A stretch of DNA of 25,113 nucleotides from Duodenibacillus intestinigallinarum (GTDB taxonomy: Bacteria > Pseudomonadota > Gammaproteobacteria > Burkholderiales > Burkholderiaceae_F). This document shows positions 8,301-15,101 of the stretch, in pieces. Made by a program: the position numbers and the translations under genes. Under the pieces are notes generated by a model. It saw only the letters and a list, made by a program, of their open reading frames with translations, was not told the DNA's origin and searched no databases. The DNA lies in contig DXAH01000044.1 in assembly GCA_019117105.1 (NCBI GenBank), forward strand, positions 1-25,113, written 5' to 3'. Position 1 is the stretch's first letter. Every line of letters begins with the position of its first letter.

Positions 8301-9550
8301 AGCTCAAGCGCTACGAAAAAGACTTGAAGGACGCTCTTCGCATCGTTGAAGACGACGTCTTCTCCCGTCTGCGCCGCCAGTTGGTCGGCCGCGTGGCTTC
8401 GGGCGGTCCCGCCGGCATCCAGGCCGGTACGACGCTCACGTCCGATCAGCTGCACGCCATCACGGGCTATGACCTCTTCGAGATCCGCATGGAAAGCGAA
8501 GAAGATCAGAAGATCATCGATCTCGCCCGCAAGGTGGTCGACGACAAGCGCGAAGAAAACAAGGAACTCTTTGCCAGCAAGAGCGACAAGCTCAATCGCG
8601 GCGACGAGCTGCCTCCGGGCGTTCTGAAGATGGTCAAGGTGTTCATCGCCGAGAAGCGCCGTCTGCAGCCCGGCGACAAGATGTCCGGCCGTCACGGTAA
8701 CAAGGGTGTGGTCTCCAAGATCTGCCCGATCGAAGACATGCCGTACATGGCCGACGGTCGTCCCGCCGACATCTGCCTGAACCCGCTCGGCGTGCCGTCC
8801 CGTATGAACATCGGTCAGATTCTCGAAGTGCACCTGGGCTGGGCCGCCAAGGGTATCGGCTGGCGTATTGCCGAAATGCTCAAGACCGAACAGGCCTCTC
8901 AGATCCGCGCCTTCCTGAACGAGGTGTACAACCGCACTGGCAAGAAGGAAGATCTCGACAGCCTCAACGACGAAGAGCTGATGGAATTGGCGAAGAACCT
9001 TTCCAACGGTATGCCCTTTGCAACGCCCGTGTTCGACGGCGCGAGCGAAGAACAGATCCGCATGATGCTCGACCTGGCCTTCCCGGATGAAGAAGCCAAG
9101 AAGCTGCAGCTCACGCCCGCCAAGACGCAGGCAACGCTCTACGACGGCCGCACGGGCGATGCATTCGACCGTCCGGTGACCGTGGGCTTCATGCACTTCC
9201 TGAAGCTGCACCACTTGGTCGACGACAAGATGCACGCTCGCTCGACCGGTCCGTACTCGCTCGTCACGCAGCAGCCTCTGGGCGGTAAGGCTCAGTTCGG
9301 CGGCCAGCGTTTCGGCGAAATGGAAGTCTGGGCTCTGGAAGCCTACGGCGCGAGCTACGTGCTGCAGGAAATGCTGACGGTGAAGTCCGACGACGTCAAC
9401 GGCCGTACCAAGGTCTATGAAAATATCGTCGGCGGCGAACACAAGATCGATGCGGGCATGCCCGAATCGTTCAACGTGCTCGTCAAGGAAATCCGTTCGC
9501 TCGGCATTGACATTGATCTCGTGAAAAACGAGGAATCTTCGAAGGAATAA
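5369..9550 (+). CDS. rpoB: DNA-directed RNA polymerase subunit beta
   Basis: RpoB forms one half of the RNA polymerase active-site cleft and binds rifampicin. The product is 1393 residues, longer than the 1342 of E. coli, as in betaproteobacteria. The rifampicin region (about residues 530-565) reads SSQLSQFMDQTNPLSE then THKRRISALGPGG, with wild-type residues at the usual resistance positions. The GRHGNKG active-site segment lies near residue 1105, and the C-terminal QPLGGKAQFGGQRFGEME is intact. Start ATG 5369 (MSYSFTEKKRIRKSF) has CGGAG 5 bases upstream; the longer in-frame start at 5354 is a TTG. rpoC follows after 6 bases. Confidence 0.99.
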   Translation: MSYSFTEKKRIRKSFATRPSVLEVPSLLETQLRSYEAFLQADVKPESRKNVGLQSAFTSIFPITSHNGYARLKFLSYRLEQPEFDVAECQLRGLTYASALRARIQLEIFDRDAAKPGTVKEIRENEVYMGEIPLMTEKASFIVNGSERVIVSQLHRSPGIFFEHDKGKTHSSGKLLFSARVIPYRGSWLDFEFDPKDIVYFRVDRRRKMPGTILLKAIGLTPEEILERFYDFDTFRLTQKSASLHFTPQRLQGETAQFEIKDKEGNTIVAKDKRITARHVRLMEKAGIKEVAVPDDFLIGRVLAKAIYNQETGEKIADANDEITADTLAVLREMHVHKIETLFTNELDRGSYISDTLRLDDVPDTMSARIAIYRMMRPGEPPTEDAVEGLFNRLFFDPEAYDLSRVGRMKVNARFGRGTPEGSMTLTNEDIIDTMQVLVALRNGADDVVLTDAEGNKRTVEIHGVDDIDHLGNRRVRCVGELTENQFRSGLVRVERAVRERLGSAESDGLTPQDLINSKPISAAIREFFGSSQLSQFMDQTNPLSEITHKRRISALGPGGLTRERAGFEVRDVHATHYGRVCPIETPEGPNIGLINSLALYARLNDYGFLETPYRKVENGVALKGKENIHYLSAIEEGNYVIAQANAEMDENGKLIGELVSARENGEFIMASPDRIQYMDVAPAQIVSVAASLIPFLEHDDANRALMGSNMQRQGVPCLRPEKPVVGTGVERTVAVDSKATVQAKRGGMIEYVDANRIVVRVNDDESVAGEVGVDIYTLQKFTRSNGSTTLNQRPIVKKGDVIAAGDVLADGASTDMGELALGQNMLIAFMPWNGYNYEDSVLISERVVADDRYTSIHIEELDVVARDTKLGPEDITRDISNLSENQLSRLDDSGIVFIGAEVSAGDVLVGKVTPKGETQLTPEEKLLRVIFGEKASDVKDTSLRVPSGMAGTVIDVQVFTREGVEKDKRARSIIDEQLKRYEKDLKDALRIVEDDVFSRLRRQLVGRVASGGPAGIQAGTTLTSDQLHAITGYDLFEIRMESEEDQKIIDLARKVVDDKREENKELFASKSDKLNRGDELPPGVLKMVKVFIAEKRRLQPGDKMSGRHGNKGVVSKICPIEDMPYMADGRPADICLNPLGVPSRMNIGQILEVHLGWAAKGIGWRIAEMLKTEQASQIRAFLNEVYNRTGKKEDLDSLNDEELMELAKNLSNGMPFATPVFDGASEEQIRMMLDLAFPDEEAKKLQLTPAKTQATLYDGRTGDAFDRPVTVGFMHFLKLHHLVDDKMHARSTGPYSLVTQQPLGGKAQFGGQRFGEMEVWALEAYGASYVLQEMLTVKSDDVNGRTKVYENIVGGEHKIDAGMPESFNVLVKEIRSLGIDIDLVKNEESSKE

Positions 9551-9556
9551 ACCAGC

Positions 9557-12500
9557 ATGAATCTGATTCGTGACATGTTCCGTCAGTCGATGGCTGACGA
9601 ACACTTCGACGCCATTAAGATCGGCATCGCCTCTCCCGAGAAGATCCGTTCGTGGTCTTTCGGTGAGGTCAAGAAGCCGGAGACGATTAACTACCGTACC
9701 TTCAAGCCCGAACGCGACGGCCTGTTCTGCGCCAAGATCTTCGGGCCCATCAAGGACTACGAGTGCTTGTGCGGCAAGTACAAGCGCCTGAAGCACCGCG
9801 GCGTCGTCTGCGAAAAGTGCGGCGTTGAAGTGACGCTCTCCAAGGTGCGCCGCGAACGCATGGGCCACATCGAACTGGCCAGCCCCGTTGCGCACATCTG
9901 GTTCTTAAAGAGCCTGCCCTCCCGTATGGGCATGGTGCTCGACATTCCGCTGCGCGACATCGAACGCGTGCTTTATTTCGAAGCCTACTGCGTGGTCGAC
10001 CCCGGCCTCACGCCGCTTGAACGCGGCCAGCTGCTCACGGAAGAGGAACTGATCCTCAAGACCGAAGAGTATGGCAACGACTTCAAGGCGATGATGGGTG
10101 CCGAGGCCATCCGCGAGCTTCTGCACAACATTGACATTGATCAGGAAGTCGCCAACCTGCGTCAGGAACTTTCGGGCACGACCTCGGAAGCCAAGATCAA
10201 GAAGTTTGCCAAGCGCCTGAAGGTGCTCGAAGGCTTCCAGCGCTCCGGCATCAAGCCCGAATGGATGATTCTGGAAGTGCTTCCGGTGCTTCCGCCCGAC
10301 CTGCGTCCGCTGGTGCCGCTCGACGGCGGCCGCTTTGCGACCTCCGATCTGAACGATCTGTATCGCCGCGTCATCAACCGCAACAATCGTCTGAAGAAGC
10401 TCCTTGAACTCAAGGCGCCGGACATCATCGTGCGCAACGAAAAGCGCATGCTGCAGGAAGCTGTCGACAGTCTGCTCGACAACGGCCGTCGCGGCAAGGC
10501 GATGACCGGCCCGTCCAAGCGTCCGCTGAAGTCGCTCGCCGACATGATCAAGGGCAAGTCCGGCCGCTTCCGTCAGAACCTGCTCGGCAAGCGCGTCGAC
10601 TACTCCGGCCGTTCCGTGATTACGGTGGGTCCGGAACTGCGTCTGCATCAGTGCGGTCTGCCCAAGCTGATGGCGCTGGAACTCTTCAAGCCCTTCATCT
10701 TCAATAAGCTCGAACAGCGCGGTCTGGCGACCACGATCAAGAGCGCCAAGAAGATGGTGGATAACCAGGAACCCGTCGTTTGGGACATCCTGGAAGAAGT
10801 GATTTACGAGCATCCCGTGATGCTCAACCGTGCACCGACCCTGCACCGTCTCGGCATTCAGGCCTTTGAGCCGAAGCTGATCGAAGGCAAGGCCATCCAG
10901 CTGCACCCGCTCGTTTGCGCGGCCTTCAACGCCGACTTCGACGGTGACCAGATGGCTGTGCACGTGCCGCTGTCGCTTGAAGCCCAGCTCGAAGCCCGTT
11001 GCTTGATGCTCTCGTCGAACAACGTGCTCTTCCCGGCCAACGGCGATCCGTCCATCGTGCCGTCTCAGGACATGGTGCTCGGCCTGTACTACGCCACCCG
11101 TGAACGCATCAATGCGCCGGGCGAAGGCATCTTCTTTGCCGATACGGCTGAAGTGCAGCGTGCTTTGGACGCCGGTCAGGTTGCTCTGCAGACGCGTTGC
11201 ACGGTTCGCATCCGCGAATTCGAAAAGGTGGAAGGCAGCGACGAATTCCGTCCGGTCGTCAAGCGTTACGAAACGACTGTCGGCCGTGCGCTTCTGTCGG
11301 AAATCCTGCCCCAGGGCATGAGCTTTGCCGAACTCAACCGCACGCTCAAGAAGAAGGAAATCGCTCGTCTGATCAACGTGTGCTACCGCCGCTGCGGTCT
11401 GCGTGCGACGGTGATCTTCGCCGACAAGCTCAAGGATAACGGCTATCGTCTGGCTACCCGCGCCGGCATCTCGATCTGCATCGGCGACATGTCCGTGCCG
11501 CAGAAGAAGTTCGAGCTCGTGAGCGCCGCCGAAAACGAAGTCAAGGCGATCGAAGAGCAGTACACCTCCGGTCTCGTGACCAAGGGCGAACGCTACAACA
11601 AGGTGATCGACATCTGGGGTCGTACGGCTGACGAAGTCGGCAAGGTGATGATGAAGGAGCTCTCGAGCGAACCCGTCGTCAACCGCCACGGTGAAAAGGT
11701 GAACCAGGAATCGTTCAACTCCATTTACATGATGGCTGACTCCGGTGCTCGCGGTTCGGCAGCTCAGATTCGTCAGGTTGCCGGTATGCGTGGTCTGATG
11801 GCCAAGCCCGACGGCTCGATTATTGAAACGCCGATTACCTCGAACTTCCGCGAAGGTTTGAACGTTCTGCAGTACTTCGTGTCGACCCACGGTGCCCGTA
11901 AGGGTCTGGCCGATACGGCTCTGAAGACCGCTAACTCCGGTTACCTGACCCGTCGTCTCGTCGACGTGACGCAGGACTTGGTGGTTCTTGAAGACGATTG
12001 CGGCACGACCAACGGCGTTGAAATGCGCGCTCTCGTGGAAGGCGGTGAAGTCATTCAGGCCCTGCGCGATCGAATCCTCGGCCGCGTGACCGCCGAAGAC
12101 GTCTACGACATGCAGCACAACGTGGTTGTGCCTCGCGGTACGCTCATCGACGAAAACATTTGCGACAAGATTGATGCCGAAGGCATTGATGTGGTCAAGG
12201 TGCGTACGCCGCTTACCTGCGAAACCCGCTACGGCCTGTGCGCCAAGTGCTACGGCCGCGACCTCGGCCGCGGTACGCTCGTCAACGCCGGTGAAGCCGT
12301 CGGCGTGATCGCCGCTCAGTCCATCGGTGAACCGGGTACCCAGCTCACCATGCGTACGTTCCACATCGGTGGTGCCGCTTCGCGTGCCGCCGTGGCAAGC
12401 AGCGTGGAAGCCAAGAACTCCGGTTTGGTGGCCTTCACCGACGCCATGCGTTATGTGACCAACGGCAACGGCGAGCTCGTCGTGATTTCCCGTTCCGGCG

Positions 12501-13942
12501 AAATCGTCATCAACGACGCTCAGTCCGGCCGCGAACGCGAACGCCACAAGGTTCCGTACGGTGCCACGCTTCTGTGCAGCCTCGGCAGTGAGGTCAAGGC
12601 CGGCCAGCAGCTCGCGACGTTCGATCCGATGACGCTGCCGATCGTGTCCGAATACGCCGGTACCGTTCGCTTCGAAAACGTGGTCGAAAACGTGACCGTG
12701 ATGAACCAGGTCGACGAAGTCACGGGCTTGAGCTCAATGGTCGTCATCGACCCGAAGCGCTCCGCCGCCGGTTCCAAGAGCAAGGGCACGAAGACGACTG
12801 CCGCCAACGTGATGCGTCCGGTGGTGCACCTCGTCGACGAAAACGGCAACGACGTCAAGATCCCGGGTACGGATCACACCGTGACGATCCAGCTGCCCGT
12901 CAACGCCATTATCGTGGTGCGCGACGGTCAGAAGATTCACGAAGGCGAAATTCTTGCCCGCATCCCGCGCGAAAGCCAGAAGACCCGCGACATTACCGGT
13001 GGTCTGCCGCGTGTGGCCGAGCTCTTTGAAGCCCGCAGCCCGAAGGATGCCGGCATGCTCGCCGAGGAAACCGGTACCGTTACGTTCGGTAAGGAAACCA
13101 AGGGCAAGCAGCGTCTGATCATTACCGATCTGAACGGCAACGAGCACGAATGCCTGATCTCCAAGGACAAGCAGATTCTCGTGCACGACGGCCAGATGGT
13201 TCAGCGCGGTGAAGAAATCGTTGAAGGTCCGGCCGATCCGCACGACATCCTGCGTCTGCTCGGTATCGAAGCTTTGGCCCGCTACATCGTGGACGAAGTT
13301 CAGGACGTGTACCGTCTGCAGGGTGTGAAGATCAACGACAAGCACATCGAAGTGATTGTTCGTCAGATGCTTCGCCGTGTGCAGATCGTGGATGCGGGCG
13401 ATACGCACTTCATCCCGGGCGAACAGGTCGAACGCAGCGAAATGCTCGACGAAAACGATCGCGTCAAGGCCGAAGGCGGCACGCCTGCCACGTACCAGAA
13501 CGTGCTGCTCGGTATCACGAAGGCTTCGTTGTCGACCGACTCCTTCATCTCGGCGGCTTCCTTCCAGGAAACCACCCGCGTGCTCACCGAGGCTGCCATC
13601 ATGGGCAAGCGCGACGATCTGCGCGGCCTGAAGGAAAACGTCATCGTCGGTCGCCTGATTCCTGCCGGTACCGGCCTTGCCTATCACAAGGCCCGCCGCG
13701 AGAAGGAAGTGATGGAACAGCGTCTGGCTCAGGCGCAGGAACCGTCCGAGGCTCGTTTGGCTGCCGAAGAATTCTTCGAAGGCATGGACACCAAGGCCGA
13801 GGCCGAGAAGATTCGCGACGAATTCGCTTTCGACAGCGAAGCGTCCGGCAACTCTCAGGGGCTGTCGGCTGCCCGCCGCGCCGCTGAAGAACTCTTCTCC
13901 CGCTGGGCTGAAGACGATTCGGACGCCAAGAAGGGCGAATAA
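9557..13942 (+). CDS. rpoC: DNA-directed RNA polymerase subunit beta'
   Basis: RpoC carries the catalytic magnesium site of RNA polymerase. The 1461-residue product has the first zinc-binding motif (CLCGKYKRLKHRGVVCEKC, near residues 70-88), the catalytic NADFDGDQMA with Asp460, Asp462 and Asp464, the second zinc site (CGTTNG near 815 and CETRYGLCAKC near 890), and the trigger loop with GEPGTQLTMRTFHIGG near 920-937. It starts ATG 9557, 6 bases after rpoB, with AAGGA 10 bases upstream inside the rpoB end, so the two are co-translated. The acidic Glu/Asp-rich C-terminus is followed 34 bases later by a strong terminator. Confidence 0.99.
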   Translation: MNLIRDMFRQSMADEHFDAIKIGIASPEKIRSWSFGEVKKPETINYRTFKPERDGLFCAKIFGPIKDYECLCGKYKRLKHRGVVCEKCGVEVTLSKVRRERMGHIELASPVAHIWFLKSLPSRMGMVLDIPLRDIERVLYFEAYCVVDPGLTPLERGQLLTEEELILKTEEYGNDFKAMMGAEAIRELLHNIDIDQEVANLRQELSGTTSEAKIKKFAKRLKVLEGFQRSGIKPEWMILEVLPVLPPDLRPLVPLDGGRFATSDLNDLYRRVINRNNRLKKLLELKAPDIIVRNEKRMLQEAVDSLLDNGRRGKAMTGPSKRPLKSLADMIKGKSGRFRQNLLGKRVDYSGRSVITVGPELRLHQCGLPKLMALELFKPFIFNKLEQRGLATTIKSAKKMVDNQEPVVWDILEEVIYEHPVMLNRAPTLHRLGIQAFEPKLIEGKAIQLHPLVCAAFNADFDGDQMAVHVPLSLEAQLEARCLMLSSNNVLFPANGDPSIVPSQDMVLGLYYATRERINAPGEGIFFADTAEVQRALDAGQVALQTRCTVRIREFEKVEGSDEFRPVVKRYETTVGRALLSEILPQGMSFAELNRTLKKKEIARLINVCYRRCGLRATVIFADKLKDNGYRLATRAGISICIGDMSVPQKKFELVSAAENEVKAIEEQYTSGLVTKGERYNKVIDIWGRTADEVGKVMMKELSSEPVVNRHGEKVNQESFNSIYMMADSGARGSAAQIRQVAGMRGLMAKPDGSIIETPITSNFREGLNVLQYFVSTHGARKGLADTALKTANSGYLTRRLVDVTQDLVVLEDDCGTTNGVEMRALVEGGEVIQALRDRILGRVTAEDVYDMQHNVVVPRGTLIDENICDKIDAEGIDVVKVRTPLTCETRYGLCAKCYGRDLGRGTLVNAGEAVGVIAAQSIGEPGTQLTMRTFHIGGAASRAAVASSVEAKNSGLVAFTDAMRYVTNGNGELVVISRSGEIVINDAQSGRERERHKVPYGATLLCSLGSEVKAGQQLATFDPMTLPIVSEYAGTVRFENVVENVTVMNQVDEVTGLSSMVVIDPKRSAAGSKSKGTKTTAANVMRPVVHLVDENGNDVKIPGTDHTVTIQLPVNAIIVVRDGQKIHEGEILARIPRESQKTRDITGGLPRVAELFEARSPKDAGMLAEETGTVTFGKETKGKQRLIITDLNGNEHECLISKDKQILVHDGQMVQRGEEIVEGPADPHDILRLLGIEALARYIVDEVQDVYRLQGVKINDKHIEVIVRQMLRRVQIVDAGDTHFIPGEQVERSEMLDENDRVKAEGGTPATYQNVLLGITKASLSTDSFISAASFQETTRVLTEAAIMGKRDDLRGLKENVIVGRLIPAGTGLAYHKARREKEVMEQRLAQAQEPSEARLAAEEFFEGMDTKAEAEKIRDEFAFDSEASGNSQGLSAARRAAEELFSRWAEDDSDAKKGE

Positions 13943-13976
13943 GCCGTGACTGTGCGGGGGCTTCGAGGCTCCCGAC

Positions 13977-14027
13977 AAAGGCTCTTTTCCAAGAAACCCG
14001 AGTTTCTGACGGAAAAGAGCCTTTTTT
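13977..14027 (+). terminator. Intrinsic terminator of the rplKAJL-rpoBC operon
   Basis: AAAGGCTCTTTTCC (13977-13990) pairs perfectly with GGAAAAGAGCCTTT (14011-14024), with an inner AGAAAC/GTTTCT helix, and ends in six Ts (14022-14027). It is the strongest terminator in the window and marks the end of the rpo operon. Confidence 0.93.
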
Positions 14028-14232
14028 GTTGCGCACCCAGCAGCGCTCGTGTGTCTGTGTGGTGAAAGTCCACTGATCGCCAGTTCAAGGGAAGATCCTG
14101 CGACTCTGCAGAGTCAGGGGGTAACGAACTGATGAAGAAAGCCGGCAGCAAAGCGCTACCCCGACGCACAGGAATCGGATGAGAGACGGGTTGATCGGGA
14201 GGGAGATCCTGCGGGTCGTCTCTCTGCCCGAT
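14028..14232 (+). mobile_element. Group II intron (class C-like) 5' fragment, no reverse transcriptase
   Basis: Starting right after the T tract of the rpoC terminator, this stretch resembles the start and domain I of bacterial class C group II introns. It has a GTGG-TGAAAGT-CCAC hairpin (14059-14073), a stem CAGTTC/GAACTG (14081-14086 with 14126-14131) enclosing GACTC-TGCA-GAGTC, then GAAGAAAGCCGGCAGCAAAG, a GGGGTA/TACCCC stem (14118-14123 with 14157-14162), CGACGCACAGGAATCGGATGAGAG, and a GAGAGACG/CGTCTCTC stem (14181-14224). Class C introns insert just downstream of intrinsic terminators, which fits. No domain V and no reverse transcriptase are present before the next gene, so this is a truncated remnant or a retained RNA. 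The match is from memory of intron sequences, not a search. Confidence 0.6.
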
Positions 14233-14419
14233 TCAAAAATCATGTGCTGTCAGCTCTCAATCAAAGGCTTCCCGTTATTCTTTTTGCTCGTATCGAGAGA
14301 TAACTCTAGTGTTTTGAGATCAGCTTTTGACGTTGAGCGCGCTAGATTGCCGGAGGATGCGTCTCGCCGATTTGCCAATCGGCGGGATGGACAGACAATT
14401 TGATAAGGAGAGAGCCGAC
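14233..14419 (+). other. Leader region of the cytochrome gene
   Basis: No gene is visible. The one clear structure is the hairpin CGCCGATT-TGCC-AATCGGCG (14365-14384), 20 bases before the Shine-Dalgarno sequence of the cytochrome gene. I did not find a convincing sigma-70 promoter or an FNR-type box, although a promoter is expected here because the rpoC terminator isolates the downstream genes. Confidence 0.4.
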
Positions 14420-14998
14420 ATGATCAAAAAGCTGATGACAGCTGCAGCGCTTCTGGCCATGGCTGGCGCGGCCTCGGCTGCCACCCTCTATACGACGGGC
14501 GTGCTTGACTTCAATAAGACGACCAAGGGTAGCTACCTTGGAAAGATCGGAGCCGCCGTTCCCGTGACTGTCCTCAAAAAGCAAGGCAATCTGTCCTACG
14601 TCCGCATTTCGGGCTGGACGCTTGCAGAATATCCCTCCATGATTTTTGCCGAACCCGGTGTTCGTATCGAATACGGCTCCTTTGACGAAGAAAGCGCCGT
14701 CAAGACCAATCCCAAGGCCGGTGAAAAGGTCGTTCAGGAAAACAAGTGGGTAAAGGCCACTGCCGAAGGTTGGGTGCAGAGCGCCAAACTCACGAACAAC
14801 CTCAACAAGCTCTGGCAGCAAGGTAAGGCCCGCCACGCCGAAGCCTGCTCGATGTGCCACGCCGCTCCCAAGGCCGATCACTTCACGGCCAACCAGTGGG
14901 CCAGCGTACTGCCTGCCAAGGGCGGTCGTACGGGCCACACACGCGCCGGCGCCAATGCCGTGATGTTCAAGTATCTGCAGGCTCACGCTAAGAAATAA
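14420..14998 (+). CDS. One-heme c-type cytochrome, TorC C-terminal-like
   Basis: Probable periplasmic electron donor to the reductase encoded next. The 192-residue product has a Sec signal peptide (MIKKLMTAAALLAMAGAASA, cleavage near residue 20), a beta-rich SH3-like region (residues 22-85), and a single heme motif CSMCH at 143-147 followed by ADHFTANQW and a C-terminal FKYLQAHAKK. The last part resembles, from memory, the C-terminal one-heme domain of pentaheme TorC/DorC (CxxCH, then YTANQW, then YLQxHAK). The N-terminal tetraheme NapC/NirT domain and membrane anchor are absent. The start is ATG 14420 with AAGGAG 9 bases upstream; the longer in-frame reading from 14327 has no signal. The reductase follows after 103 bases. 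Confidence 0.85.
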   Translation: MIKKLMTAAALLAMAGAASAATLYTTGVLDFNKTTKGSYLGKIGAAVPVTVLKKQGNLSYVRISGWTLAEYPSMIFAEPGVRIEYGSFDEESAVKTNPKAGEKVVQENKWVKATAEGWVQSAKLTNNLNKLWQQGKARHAEACSMCHAAPKADHFTANQWASVLPAKGGRTGHTRAGANAVMFKYLQAHAKK

Positions 14999-15101
14999 AC
15001 CAAAAAGCAGAACACAACAAGGCACCGATCAACACTGAATTCCCCGATGGCTTCGTGCCTCAGCGCGTCGCCGAAACGACCCGGGGGAAAAATAATCTAG
15101 G

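Noticed and set aside
5072..9895. 1607-codon open frame on the minus strand opposite rpoB
   Set aside because: It mirrors rpoB and reflects the codon use of highly expressed GC-rich genes. Its translation is His/Val/Asp-rich with no recognisable domain, and rpoB on the other strand is certain.
9905..12547. 880-codon antisense frame opposite rpoC
   Set aside because: Same codon-bias shadow; no family resemblance and no ribosome site of note.
14059..14195. Cobalamin-type riboswitch upstream of the cytochrome gene
   Set aside because: The GGTGAAAGTCC start is superficially similar, but the B12-box and the required junction layout are missing; the order of motifs fits group II intron domain I better.
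14179..14403. 74-codon plus-strand frame upstream of the cytochrome gene
   Set aside because: It begins inside the intron-like RNA, has no clear Shine-Dalgarno sequence and no recognisable protein features.
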